In this document: piece by piece, positions 8,012 to 16,439 of the stretch | How the letters are laid out: each line of letters begins with the position of its first letter | Numbering within the stretch: the first letter of the stretch is position 1 | NCBI RefSeq assembly: GCF_030818015.1 | Contig: NZ_JAUSZX010000001.1 | Span: 3,224,001-3,288,000, forward strand | Length of the DNA stretch: 64,000 nt | Source: Arthrobacter globiformis | GTDB taxonomy: Bacteria > Actinomycetota > Actinomycetes > Actinomycetales > Micrococcaceae | Direction of reading: 5' to 3' | Position numbers and translations under genes: made by a program | Notes under the pieces: generated by a model | What the model was told of the DNA's origin: nothing | The model's input: only the letters and a program-made list of their open reading frames with translations | Databases searched by the model: none

Positions 8012-8749
8012 TCAGACCCATTCCGCGGAGCGCACCAGGATGCAGCCGGAGTCCGGGCAGAATACGATGTCGTCCTCGGGGGCGGCCTTGATCTCGGCCA
8101 GGTCGCCGGGGCTCAGCTTCATGCCCGACCCTTCCGACGTTCCGTGGAAGAGCCGTGCCGCGCCCACGCCGCGCCGGGCCAGCGTCTTCTCGTAAACCGC
8201 AAGCATTCCGGCGTCCAGCCCTGCGGCGAAACCCGTCCGCCTGCTGGCCACCTCGCTCTCCTCCGCGGCAACCTCGGCGAGGCCGGCGTCCAGCTCTGCC
8301 CGGATCACGCCGAACGAACCCTGGATGTCGTCCACGATGCTCTGCTGGGCCGCCTGCCGTTCGCGCAGGACATCCAGCCGCTCCAGGATCTCCAGTTCGA
8401 CGTCCTCCAGGTCTGAACGGCGCTTGTTGAGCGAGGCGATGTCCTTCTGCAGTGCAACGAGATCCTTGGAGAGACCGGTGCCGCTGTTGAGCCTGGCCTC
8501 GTCCCGTTCGATCCGGGTTGCCACCTGCTCCACATCTGCCTCGGCCCGCTTCAGTTCGGCTTCGGCGTCGTGGACGGCGAGTTTCGCGGCGCCCAGTTCC
8601 GCGTTGGCAACGCTAAGGGCGGCTTCGAGATCCGTGATCCGGGGATCGGCTTCAAGGCTGCGGCGGCGGTTGGACAGTGACTTCAGCCGTGCATCCAGGC
8701 CCTGGAGCTCGAGCAACTTCAATTGTTCCGCCGGTGCTGCCTTGGCCAC
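8012..8749 (-). CDS. Coiled-coil protein with degenerate C4-type zinc ribbon
   Basis: Conserved actinobacterial protein next to Nif3: a long antiparallel coiled coil (about residues 5-175; Glu/Ala/Leu/Arg heptads) followed by a C-terminal zinc-ribbon module. Only one knuckle keeps its cysteines (FCPDSGC near residue 235). The first CxxC, expected where FHGTSEGSG stands, is absent, so the ribbon cannot bind zinc with four Cys. A GGAGGT Shine-Dalgarno precedes the ATG. It is 62 bases downstream of the Nif3 gene on the same strand and is probably co-transcribed; a role in nucleic-acid or protein scaffolding is inference. Confidence 0.85.
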   Translation of the reverse strand: MAKAAPAEQLKLLELQGLDARLKSLSNRRRSLEADPRITDLEAALSVANAELGAAKLAVHDAEAELKRAEADVEQVATRIERDEARLNSGTGLSKDLVALQKDIASLNKRRSDLEDVELEILERLDVLRERQAAQQSIVDDIQGSFGVIRAELDAGLAEVAAEESEVASRRTGFAAGLDAGMLAVYEKTLARRGVGAARLFHGTSEGSGMKLSPGDLAEIKAAPEDDIVFCPDSGCILVRSAEWV

Positions 8750-8811
8750 GTTTTACCTCCGCTTGATCCACCCGGCCCTTGGCCGGCACCCCTGTGGGGG
8801 TTTTCTAGACT

Positions 8812-9726
8812 CTAGTCGCCGCCGGGAGTCAGTATGAAGTCCCACGGGTCGCTGTTGGTGGTGCTGACCTTGATTTCGACGTCGAGGCCCTGGTCTGCGA
8901 GCACATTGCCCAGCGCCTCGGCGGCGGCGGGGAGCCACAGCCATTCGCTGGCGAAGTGCGAGACATCGATAAGGTAGGGGCGGCCGTTCACGGCCGCCTC
9001 CCTGGCTTCAGAGGCCGGGTGGTGGCGCAGGTCGGCGGTGATGTACAGGTCCGCGTTGCTGGCCCTGACCTCGTTGAAGAGGGAATCACCGGCCCCGCCG
9101 CACACGGCAACCCGGTGCACCAGCCCGTCCTTGTCCCCGGACACGCGCACGCCGCCGGCCACCGAGGGGAGGATGCCGAAAACCCGCGCGGCGAAATCGC
9201 CCAGCGTCATTGACTCGTTGAGGTCCCCTACGCGCCCGATGCCTTCCTCCGGAAGACCGTCGGCTGCCGGAGTCAGTGGCGATACGTTCTCCAGGCCCAG
9301 GGCGTCGGCAAGGACGTCGGAAACGCCGCCCACCGCTGAGTCTCCGTTGGTGTGGACCGTCAGCAGTGCCGTGCCGGACTCGATCAGACGGTGGACCGCC
9401 CGGCCCTTGGGCGTGTTGGCGGCAACCGAGGTGACACCCTTGAGCAGCAGCGGGTGATGGGTGATGAGCAGTTCCGCGCCCCATTCGATGGCCTCGTCAA
9501 TGACCTCAAGCGTGGGATCCACGGCGAACATGACGCGCGTGACTTCAGCTGACGGATGGCCGGCCACGAGCCCCACCTCGTCCCATGCCTCTGCAAGCGA
9601 CTCCGGCCAGAGCTCCTCCACGGCCAGCATGAGCTGCCCCAGCGTTGCAGCGGCGGGTGACTCGGCGGCGTCGGGAACTTCTTCCGGTCCCGCTGCAACG
9701 TCACTGTTCACAGGTTCCATACTCAT
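8812..9726 (-). CDS. Nif3-like dinuclear metal-centre protein (GTP cyclohydrolase I type 2 / YqfO family)
   Basis: NIF3-family protein that assembles as a hexamer with a two-metal site. Metal-ligand motifs are present: LLITHHPLLLKG (about 85-96), HTNGDSA (about 123), and near the C-terminus VSHFASEW with the last His and Glu. It is 304 residues including about 25 extra residues at the N-terminus. Function is unsettled in the family; members were linked to GTP cyclohydrolysis and to DNA or metal handling. The first of two close ATGs (9726 and 9720) is chosen; TAGGGT at 9733-9738 lies six bases upstream, suggesting leaderless mRNA. Divergent from msrA. Confidence 0.92.
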   Translation of the reverse strand: MSMEPVNSDVAAGPEEVPDAAESPAAATLGQLMLAVEELWPESLAEAWDEVGLVAGHPSAEVTRVMFAVDPTLEVIDEAIEWGAELLITHHPLLLKGVTSVAANTPKGRAVHRLIESGTALLTVHTNGDSAVGGVSDVLADALGLENVSPLTPAADGLPEEGIGRVGDLNESMTLGDFAARVFGILPSVAGGVRVSGDKDGLVHRVAVCGGAGDSLFNEVRASNADLYITADLRHHPASEAREAAVNGRPYLIDVSHFASEWLWLPAAAEALGNVLADQGLDVEIKVSTTNSDPWDFILTPGGD

Positions 9727-9821
9727 ATTTTTACCCTATAGTCGGCTCTGGCCTCCGACCGGCATATGACCCTAGGGTGGGCTGGGGGAATCATCCGCGC
9801 GTGCGAACCATTGAAGAGGAC

Positions 9822-10346
9822 ATGAAAACTTTTGTGCTTGGCGGGGGTTGCTTCTGGTGCCTGGACGCCGTCTACCAGAAAACAAAGGGCGTCACGTCGG
9901 TGGTTTCGGGGTACACCGGCGGCCACGACCGCGACCCGGACTACTACTCCGTCTGCTCCGGCACCACTGGGCACGCGGAGGTGGTTGCTGTGACATTCGA
10001 TGAGGATGTCATCCCGGCCGAGGTCATCCTGGACATGTTCTTCGTCCTGCACGACCCCACCACGCTCAACCGCCAGGGGTACGACGTCGGCACGCAGTAT
10101 CGCTCGTCAATGTTCTATGAGACCACCGAGGAGAAGATCCTCTTCGAGGAGGCGATCGAACGGAACCAGGCGCTGTGGTCCCGGCCGATTGTGACAGAGG
10201 TCAGCCGGCTCCCTGTGTTCTATCCGGCGGAGAACATTCACCAGAACTACTACGCCAAGTTCCCGGAGCAGGGGTATTGCCAGGTCATTATTAACCCGAA
10301 GCTGGCCAAGGCGCGGAAATATTACTCTGCATGGCTTAATGCTTAG
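9822..10346 (+). CDS. msrA: Peptide methionine-(S)-S-oxide reductase MsrA
   Basis: Reduces methionine-S-sulfoxide in proteins and free methionine sulfoxide, repairing oxidative damage. The catalytic Cys is in GGGCFWCLDAV at residues 7-17; NIHQNYYAKFPEQGYCQ supplies conserved Tyr residues and a probable resolving Cys. It is 174 residues, normal. ATG 9822 is preferred over the in-frame GTG 9801 because GAAGAGG lies five bases upstream and the family N-terminus (KTFVLGGGCFWC) follows at once. Monocistronic, upstream of the cysteine biosynthesis pair. Confidence 0.95.
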   Translation: MKTFVLGGGCFWCLDAVYQKTKGVTSVVSGYTGGHDRDPDYYSVCSGTTGHAEVVAVTFDEDVIPAEVILDMFFVLHDPTTLNRQGYDVGTQYRSSMFYETTEEKILFEEAIERNQALWSRPIVTEVSRLPVFYPAENIHQNYYAKFPEQGYCQVIINPKLAKARKYYSAWLNA

Positions 10347-10413
10347 CAGGGGCGCTGACCCCATCGTTAGGCTGACCAAAGTATTCCCTCCTGAGAGATA
10401 GGCGCAAGTACAC

Positions 10414-11349
10414 ATGGCACGGATCTACGACGATGTAACACAGCTGGTGGGCGGCACCCCGCTGGTCAAGCTCAACCGCCTCACGGAAGGCCTGGGCGCC
10501 ACTGTTGCGGTCAAGCTTGAGTTCTACAACCCGGCCAACAGCGTCAAGGACCGTATCGGCGTCGCCATCATCGACGCCGCAGAGCAATCCGGCGCGCTGA
10601 AGCCCGGCGGAACCATCGTCGAAGGCACCTCCGGCAACACCGGCATCGCCCTGGCCATGGTGGGCGCAGCCCGCGGCTACAAGGTCATCCTGACCATGCC
10701 GGAAACCATGTCCACCGAACGCCGCGTCATGCTCCGCGCCTTCGGTGCCGAGATTGTGCTGACCCCGGGTTCCGAAGGCATGCGCGGTGCCGTGGAAAAG
10801 GCCCAGGAAATCGTGGCCAACACCGAGAACTCCATCTGGGCCCAGCAGTTCGCCAACGAAGCCAACCCGGAAATCCACCGCAAGACCACCGCCGAGGAGG
10901 TCTGGGCCGACACCGACGGCAAGGTTGACATCTTTGTCTCCGGCATCGGCACCGGCGGCACCATCACGGGTGTCGGCCAGGTTCTGAAGGAGCGCAACCC
11001 CGACATCCAGATCGTTGCCGTGGAACCCAAGGACTCCCCCATCCTCAACGGGGGCGCACCCGGCCCGCACAAGATCCAGGGCCTCGGCGCCAACTTCATC
11101 CCGGAACTCCTGGACACCAACGTCTACGACGAGGTCCTGGACGCCACCCTGGAGGACTCCGTAGCCGTCGCCCGCGAGCTCGGCGTCAAGGAAGGCATCC
11201 TGGGCGGCATCTCCTCCGGCGCCATCGTTTGGGGCGCCCTCGAACTGGCCAAGCGCCCAGAGAACGCGGGCAAGCTGATCGTGGCGGTCGTCTGCGACTT
11301 CGGTGAGCGTTACATCTCCACCGTGCTCTATGACGACATCCGCGGCTAG
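10414..11349 (+). CDS. cysK: Cysteine synthase A (O-acetylserine sulfhydrylase)
   Basis: PLP enzyme converting O-acetyl-L-serine and sulfide to cysteine. The PLP-lysine is K45 in [11 protein letters not shown]; the phosphate and substrate loops [15 protein letters not shown] and LGGISSGA are all present. It is 311 residues, normal. Codon use is strongly biased (mostly C-ending), which suggests high expression. The cysE gene follows after 41 bases, so the pair probably forms one operon whose products also assemble as the cysteine synthase complex. The short 67-base upstream region holds no riboswitch that I can recognise. Confidence 0.96.
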   Translation: MARIYDDVTQLVGGTPLVKLNRLTEGLGATVAVKLEFYNPANSVKDRIGVAIIDAAEQSGALKPGGTIVEGTSGNTGIALAMVGAARGYKVILTMPETMSTERRVMLRAFGAEIVLTPGSEGMRGAVEKAQEIVANTENSIWAQQFANEANPEIHRKTTAEEVWADTDGKVDIFVSGIGTGGTITGVGQVLKERNPDIQIVAVEPKDSPILNGGAPGPHKIQGLGANFIPELLDTNVYDEVLDATLEDSVAVARELGVKEGILGGISSGAIVWGALELAKRPENAGKLIVAVVCDFGERYISTVLYDDIRG

Positions 11350-11390
11350 GCCTTAGCCAGCTGCTTTCCGTTTCCTGTAGAAAGATCTTT

Positions 11391-11975
11391 GTGGGTTTCT
11401 TCGCAAGACTTAAGGAAGACCTCGACGCCGCCCGGTCCCACGACCCGGCGGCTCGAGGTTCTTTCGAGAACTTTTTCGCGTACTCAGGGCTGCACGCCAT
11501 CTGGGCGCACCGCCTGACGCACAAGCTGTGGCAGAACCCGTCCACGCGGTTCCCGGCCCGGCTGATCTCGCAACTCACACGATTCCTGACCGGCATCGAG
11601 ATCCATCCCGGTGCCACCATCGGACGCCGCTTTTTCATCGACCACGGCATGGGTGTTGTCATCGGCGAAACGGCCGAGATCGGCGAGGACGTCATGATTT
11701 ACCATGGCGTCACGCTCGGCGGCCGTTCCCTCGCCAAGGTCAAGCGCCACCCCACCATCGGGGACCGCGTGACGATCGGCGCCGGGGCGAAAATCCTGGG
11801 TCCGATCGTCATCGGCAATGACAGCGCCGTGGGGGCGAACGCCGTCGTGGTCAAGGATGCGCCACCAGAGTCCATCGTCACGGGTATCCCGGCGAGCTGG
11901 CGGCACCGCGACGCCCAGCGGGAGACCAAGCCAGCCGTGGACCCGGCTGAGTATTACATCGAATACCGGATCTAG
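11391..11975 (+). CDS. cysE: Serine O-acetyltransferase (short form)
   Basis: Acetylates serine with acetyl-CoA, the first step of cysteine synthesis. The C-terminal left-handed beta-helix is seen as hexapeptide turns from about residue 70 ([28 protein letters not shown] in parts), and [16 protein letters not shown] contains the catalytic His. At 194 residues it lacks most of the N-terminal helical domain of the E. coli enzyme, as is usual for actinobacteria and Bacillus. The C-terminus YYIEYRI differs from the typical ...DFxI tail that binds CysK, though it also ends in Ile. GTG start. The stop codon overlaps that of the convergent SDR gene within CTAG. Confidence 0.95.
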   Translation: MGFFARLKEDLDAARSHDPAARGSFENFFAYSGLHAIWAHRLTHKLWQNPSTRFPARLISQLTRFLTGIEIHPGATIGRRFFIDHGMGVVIGETAEIGEDVMIYHGVTLGGRSLAKVKRHPTIGDRVTIGAGAKILGPIVIGNDSAVGANAVVVKDAPPESIVTGIPASWRHRDAQRETKPAVDPAEYYIEYRI

Positions 11976-12805
11976 CGGCCCAGCCGCTGGTAAATGGCCC
12001 AGAAAACCACGTCGAACATCCGGTCCGGCAGGAGTCGGCGCAGCGTCACGATGGCGCGGGCGCCCCTGCCGGCCGGATAGCGGGTCTTCGGCCGGTCTGA
12101 CGTCGCGGCGTGGACGATGGCATCTGCGATGACGTCCGGCTGCGTTGACATGCCGGATCCTGAGGTGGAAGCCAGCGCCGCGGCCACGACTTTGGCCTGC
12201 TCCCGGTACGGGCCATGGCCGGAGGTTGCCAGCAAGCCCTCGCCGGAGATGCCGCCCCACTCGGTGTGCGTTCCGGCCGGTTCGATAATGGACACCTTGA
12301 TGCCGTGGGGCTTGAGCTCCAGGCGCAGCGAGTCGCTGAGTCCCTCCACGGCGAACTTCGTGGCGTGGTACCAGGCGCCCAGGGGCTCATACATCTTGCC
12401 TCCAATGGAGGACACGTTGATGATCCTCCCGCGGGCCGCTGCACGCATGGCGGGAAGCACCAGCTGGGTCATGCGTGCCAGGCCAAACACGTTGACTTCG
12501 AACTGCCTGCGGCCCTCGGCCAGCTCCACTTCCTCCAGGGAACCGTAGGAGCCGTAGCCGGCGTTGTTCACCAGGACATCGATCCGCCCGTGGGCTTTCA
12601 GAATGGTGCCCACGGCCGCTTCCATGGATGCCTCATTCGTGACATCCAGTCCCAGCACATTCACCCCGAATGCCTTCAGCGGCTCCATCTTGTCCACCCG
12701 CCGCGCCCCGGCATACACCGTGAACCCGCGCTGGCTGAGCTTTTTGGCGGACTCGAACCCGATGCCGGCGGACGCACCGGTGACAAACGCGACTGGCTGG
12801 GACAT
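11972..12805 (-). CDS. Short-chain dehydrogenase/reductase
   Basis: NAD(P)-dependent oxidoreductase of unknown substrate. Classical SDR motifs are present: TGASAGIG (residues about 9-16) for cofactor binding, NNAGYGSYG, and the catalytic YHATK with an upstream Ser in NVSSIGG. It is 277 residues with an extended C-terminus ([19 protein letters not shown]), typical of retinol-dehydrogenase-like classical SDRs. The ATG at 12805 is chosen over the upstream open frame because AAGGAG lies nine bases before it. Monocistronic, convergent with cysE and upstream of nothing on its strand. Confidence 0.88.
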   Translation of the reverse strand: MSQPVAFVTGASAGIGFESAKKLSQRGFTVYAGARRVDKMEPLKAFGVNVLGLDVTNEASMEAAVGTILKAHGRIDVLVNNAGYGSYGSLEEVELAEGRRQFEVNVFGLARMTQLVLPAMRAAARGRIINVSSIGGKMYEPLGAWYHATKFAVEGLSDSLRLELKPHGIKVSIIEPAGTHTEWGGISGEGLLATSGHGPYREQAKVVAAALASTSGSGMSTQPDVIADAIVHAATSDRPKTRYPAGRGARAIVTLRRLLPDRMFDVVFWAIYQRLGR

Positions 12806-12862
12806 GCGCGGCACTCCTTGGGACGGGAAGCAAAGAAATCGCAACGCCGGTAGACGGCAACG

Positions 12863-12897
12863 GCCGGCGCTTCCCAGAGTATCCGGGAGGCGCCGGC
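12863..12897 (-). terminator. Probable terminator hairpin downstream of gnd
   Basis: Thirteen-base arms 12863-12875 and 12885-12897 pair with one G-T wobble around a nine-base loop, about 45 bases after the gnd stop. No U-tract follows. The hairpin is nearly symmetrical, and it also precedes the SDR gene. Confidence 0.5.
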
Positions 12898-12940
12898 GCT
12901 TAATGTCACCGGTGGTGTGAGTGCCGGTGTCGCGTTGAAG

Positions 12941-14377
12941 CTAGTGGGTATCCACTGCCTCAACCTCAGACTTGTCCTCGCCCCAGAGGGTGTGGAACGT
13001 GCCCTCGGCGTCGATCCGGCCGTAGGTGTGGGCACCGAACAGGTCGCGCTGACCCTGGATCAGGGCAGCAGCGACGCGCTCGCGGCGCAGGCCGTCGTAG
13101 TAGGCCAGCGACGAGGAAAACACGGGCACCGGGATGCCGAGCTGGACAGCGGTCGCAACGACGCGGCGCCAGGCGGGAAGGGCCTCAGCGATGGCCTTGG
13201 TGAAGGCCGGGGCAAACAGCAGGTTGGCCGGCTTCTCGTCGGCAGCGTACGCCTTGGTGATGTCCTTGAGCAGTTCGGCGCGGATGATGCAGCCCGCACG
13301 CCAGAGGGAGGCGATCTCATCCAGCTTCAGGTCCCAGCCGTATTCCCTGGCGGCCGAGGTCAGCATGTCCAGACCCTGGGCGTAGGAGACCAGCTTGGAG
13401 GCGTAGAGTGCCTGGCGGACGTCCTCGACGAAGGTTTCCGGAACCTCGACGGCGACTTCCTCGCCGGCCAGCAGTTCCTGGCCGAGCTTGCGCTGCTCGG
13501 ACTGGGAGGACAGGGCCCGGGCAAACACGGACTCGGCGATGCCGGAGACCGGTGAACCCAGCTCGAGGGCGGAGATGACCGTCCAGCGGCCGGTGCCCTT
13601 CTGGCCGGCGGCGTCCACGACGACATCGACGAACGGCTTGCCGGTCTTGGCGTCCACGTGGCCTAGGACCTCGGCAGAGATTTCGATCAGGAACGAGGAC
13701 AGCTCGCCCTTGTTCCAGTCGGTGAAGATCTTGGACTGCTCAGCGGGCTCGATGCCGGCGCCGGAACGAAGGAGATCGAAGGCTTCGCCGATGACCTGCA
13801 TGTCGGCGTACTCGATGCCGTTGTGGACCATCTTGACGAAGTGGCCGGCACCGTCGGTGCCGACCCAGGCGCAGCACGGTTCGCCGTCGACCTTTGCGGA
13901 GATCTTCTCCAGCAGCGGGCCGAGGGCCTTGTACGATTCCTTGGAGCCGCCGGGCATGATGGAGGGGCCGTTGAGGGCGCCTTCCTCACCGCCGGAAACG
14001 CCGACGCCCACAAAGTGGAGGTCCTTCTTGGCCAGCGCGGCTTCGCGGCGGCGAGTGTCCTCGTAGTGCGAGTTGCCGGCGTCGATGATGATGTCGCCGG
14101 CCTCCAGCAGCGGTTCCAGCTGCTCGATCACGGAGTCCACCGGCTTGCCGGCCTTGACCATGATCAGGACGCGGCGCGGCTTTTCGAGGGAGTTAACCAG
14201 TTCTTCAAGGGATTCGGTCCGGACGAAGTCACCCTCGTGGCCGTGCTTTTCGAGCAGGGCGTCGGTCTTTCCGACCGACCGGTTGTGCAGGGCAACCGTG
14301 AAGCCGTTGCGGGCAAGGTTGCGGGCCAGGTTGGCGCCCATCACCGCGAGGCCGGTGACACCGATGTGTGCTGACAT
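12941..14377 (-). CDS. gnd: 6-phosphogluconate dehydrogenase, decarboxylating
   Basis: Oxidative pentose phosphate enzyme: 6-phosphogluconate + NADP+ to ribulose-5-phosphate + CO2. The Rossmann motif GLAVMGANLARN is at residues 9-20 (NRS at the strand-2 end indicates NADP preference); GVGVSGGEEGA, KMVHNGIEY with the catalytic Lys, and the C-terminal FGAHTYGR follow. It is 478 residues, the full-length dimeric type. ATG 14377 is chosen over TTG 14380; TGGAGT lies upstream. It is transcribed divergently from a GntR-type regulator and has an AT-rich promoter region and a leader hairpin (14417-14423 with 14431-14437). Confidence 0.96.
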   Translation of the reverse strand: MSAHIGVTGLAVMGANLARNLARNGFTVALHNRSVGKTDALLEKHGHEGDFVRTESLEELVNSLEKPRRVLIMVKAGKPVDSVIEQLEPLLEAGDIIIDAGNSHYEDTRRREAALAKKDLHFVGVGVSGGEEGALNGPSIMPGGSKESYKALGPLLEKISAKVDGEPCCAWVGTDGAGHFVKMVHNGIEYADMQVIGEAFDLLRSGAGIEPAEQSKIFTDWNKGELSSFLIEISAEVLGHVDAKTGKPFVDVVVDAAGQKGTGRWTVISALELGSPVSGIAESVFARALSSQSEQRKLGQELLAGEEVAVEVPETFVEDVRQALYASKLVSYAQGLDMLTSAAREYGWDLKLDEIASLWRAGCIIRAELLKDITKAYAADEKPANLLFAPAFTKAIAEALPAWRRVVATAVQLGIPVPVFSSSLAYYDGLRRERVAAALIQGQRDLFGAHTYGRIDAEGTFHTLWGEDKSEVEAVDTH

Positions 14378-14458
14378 CAAAACTCCAATTCAGTGTGTGC
14401 AACGTATGTGCAGTGGGTCCCGCATGCGCTGCGGGACGCGCTTTAGAAAAGCAGGCTG

Positions 14459-14486
14459 TGAATAAAGCATATATATTCGCGGTCAA
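14459..14486 (-). promoter_or_regulatory. Predicted gnd promoter
   Basis: Minus-strand TTGACC (14481-14486) and TATTCA (14459-14464) are separated by 16 bases in an AT-rich island that stands out from the surrounding high-GC sequence. Transcription would start near 14452, giving a leader of about 75 bases. Confidence 0.5.
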
Positions 14487-14521
14487 GGGCGAAAGCGGGT
14501 GTCCACTCCTTGGAAGCTAAC

Positions 14522-14546
14522 CGCGTCATCAAAAGTCTATGACGCG
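14522..14546. promoter_or_regulatory. Palindrome in the gnd-gntR divergent region (candidate operator)
   Basis: CGCGTCAT (14522-14529) and ATGACGCG (14539-14546) form a perfect eight-base inverted repeat with a nine-base spacer, between the gnd promoter and the start of the GntR-type gene. It is placed to bind a dimeric regulator; which protein binds is not shown. Confidence 0.4.
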
Positions 14547-14619
14547 CCCCTCCGGCGGCGTCCAGACTCCCCCCGTGGGCGGGGCAACAAAGCCTTCCGG
14601 CCCGATTATGCTTACCACT

Positions 14620-15360
14620 ATGTCAACCAGCCTCCATCACCGTGCCGTCGAGCACCTGGGTACCAGAATCGTCGACGGCAGCCTCCCGCCAGGACACGTG
14701 ATGCTGGCTGAGCAGCTGGAGGAAGAACTGCAGGTATCCCGGTCCGTGATTCGGGAAGCCGTCCGCGTGCTGCAGTCCCTGGGCTTGGTGGAGACCACTA
14801 AGCGCGTGGGCATCAAGGTCCTGCCGGCGCACCGCTGGAACCCGTTCGATCCGCTCGTGATCCGGTGGCGCCTGGCCGGGGAAGGGCGCGGCGCCCAGCT
14901 GCGTTCCCTCGCTGAGCTGCGTTCCGCCGTCGAGCCCGTGGCTGCCGAACTCGCGGCGGTCAACGCACCGCAGGAACTCCGGCAGGAGCTGCTCGACGTG
15001 GCCCTGGCCATGCGCGACGCCGGCAAGGCCGGCGACGTCCCCCGCTTCCTGGAGCTGGACATCCAGTTCCACTCCCTCCTGCTCAGTGGCTCCGGCAACG
15101 AGATGTTCGCCAACCTCGTGGGCCAGGTGGCTGAGACCCTGACCGGCCGTACCGTGCACGGGCTGATGCCCGACCGCCCACGGGATCTCACGCTGCAGTG
15201 GCACCTGGACGTGGCAGAAGCCATCTTCGGAGGCCATGCATCAGAGGCCCGCGAGGCGTCGAGCAGGATCATGCGCCGCACCATCGCGGAAATGGAACCG
15301 GTGTGGGTGGAGCAGCCGAGGGTGTTCGTTCCGCTGCAGCCGCGCCAGCACTCGGCCTAA
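14620..15360 (+). CDS. GntR-family transcriptional regulator (FadR/FCD type)
   Basis: Winged-helix N-terminus (about residues 5-70; LEEELQVSRSVIREAVRVLQ is the recognition-helix region) with a C-terminal all-helical FCD effector domain (about 90-230), whose DIQFHSLLL and QWHLDVAEAI stretches carry the metal-binding-type Asp and His residues. Position between gnd and an idonate/gluconate operon suggests it senses gluconate or a related sugar acid; this is inference. ATG 14620 is chosen: TATGCT at 14607-14612 lies seven bases before it and no Shine-Dalgarno is present, so leaderless translation is likely. Longer in-frame starts exist at 14608 and 14539. Overlaps the convergent idnD stop by four bases. 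Confidence 0.88.
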   Translation: MSTSLHHRAVEHLGTRIVDGSLPPGHVMLAEQLEEELQVSRSVIREAVRVLQSLGLVETTKRVGIKVLPAHRWNPFDPLVIRWRLAGEGRGAQLRSLAELRSAVEPVAAELAAVNAPQELRQELLDVALAMRDAGKAGDVPRFLELDIQFHSLLLSGSGNEMFANLVGQVAETLTGRTVHGLMPDRPRDLTLQWHLDVAEAIFGGHASEAREASSRIMRRTIAEMEPVWVEQPRVFVPLQPRQHSA

Positions 15361-16439
15361 TTTCCTGTTCCTCCGAAGTTGAGGAGGACTTTGCCGGATT
15401 GGGCGGAGTTGCGGGCGATGTCGAACGCGTTGAGGGCGTCGGTGACGGGGTAGTCGTGGGTGATGACCGGGCCGATGGTCAGGGTGCCGTCGGCCAGGGC
15501 GGCGATGACCTCGTCGATTTCGTCGTTGAACCGGAACGAGCCTTTGAGGTCCAGTTCCCGGGTGATGGCCAGCGAGATCAGGACCGGCTGCGGGCCGGTG
15601 GGCAGCAGCCCGACCATGACCACGGTCCCGCCCCGGGCCGCGCCCTGGATCGCGGAGGCCAGGCCGTGGTGGTTCCCGGAGGACTCGATCACGACGTCGG
15701 CCTGGACCGCGGCGATCGCCTCCGCGTCGGTGGCGTGCAGGACCTCGTCCGCGCCCACCGCCGCGGCGATCTCCAACGGCCTGGCGTGCATGTCCACCGC
15801 GACGATCCGGGCCGCGCCGGCGCGTTTGAGGACCGCGACCGCCAACGCCCCGATCGGCCCGGACCCGATCACCAGGGCGGTTTTACCGGCCACGTCACCG
15901 GCCCGGGACACCGCATGCCAGGCCACCGACGCCGGTTCGATCAGCGCCGCCGTCCGCAGGTCCAGGCTGTCCGGCAAGGTCCGGAGCATCCGGACCGGCA
16001 GGTTCACGTACCGGCTGAACGCCCCGTCCGTGTGCGGATACCTCGCCGCGGAACCCAGGTACGTGCAGCGCGGGGACAGGTTCGGCCGCTCCGCCGGATA
16101 CCGCGGCGCATCAGGCCCCTCACCCGGTCCCGGGGTGGCCGGATGCACCGCCACCGGCGTCCCCGCCACCGGGCCGGTCCCGTCCCCCGCCGCCCGGACC
16201 ACCCGCCCGGAAATCTCGTGCCCCAGCACCAACGGCGCCCTCAGGATCGACTCGCCCGCCGCACCGTGCAGCCAGTAATGCAGGTCCGACCCGCAAATCC
16301 CCCCATACAGCACCTCGACCACCGCCTCATCCGGCGCCGGCGCCTTCAGCGGGACCTCCTCGATCCGCAAGTCCCCCTTCGCGTGCGCCACGACCGCCGG
16401 CCCCGACACCGGCAAACCAGCCTCCCTTGTGTGTGTCAT
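15357..16439 (-). CDS. idnD: L-idonate 5-dehydrogenase (zinc-type medium-chain alcohol dehydrogenase)
   Basis: Oxidises L-idonate to 5-keto-D-gluconate, or a related polyol. Catalytic-zinc motifs GGICGSDLHYW (about 48-58) and GHE are present, and the cofactor motif is GSGPIGAL. GSAARYPHTDGAFSRY matches the corresponding IdnD block in E. coli, and GSFRFN near the C-terminus also fits. The four-Cys structural zinc lobe is lost: the expected region reads PGPGEGPDAPRYPAERPN with a single following Cys. Base composition at third positions is extremely GC-rich. Last gene of a three-gene operon; its ATG overlaps the idnO stop by one base. Exact substrate is inferred. Confidence 0.82.
   Translation of the reverse strand: MTHTREAGLPVSGPAVVAHAKGDLRIEEVPLKAPAPDEAVVEVLYGGICGSDLHYWLHGAAGESILRAPLVLGHEISGRVVRAAGDGTGPVAGTPVAVHPATPGPGEGPDAPRYPAERPNLSPRCTYLGSAARYPHTDGAFSRYVNLPVRMLRTLPDSLDLRTAALIEPASVAWHAVSRAGDVAGKTALVIGSGPIGALAVAVLKRAGAARIVAVDMHARPLEIAAAVGADEVLHATDAEAIAAVQADVVIESSGNHHGLASAIQGAARGGTVVMVGLLPTGPQPVLISLAITRELDLKGSFRFNDEIDEVIAALADGTLTIGPVITHDYPVTDALNAFDIARNSAQSGKVLLNFGGTGN

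Noticed and set aside
8812..8816. The CTAG near 8810-8815 and CTAG at 11972-11975 as special sites
   Set aside because: These are overlapping stop codons of neighbouring genes or chance; nothing else supports a function.
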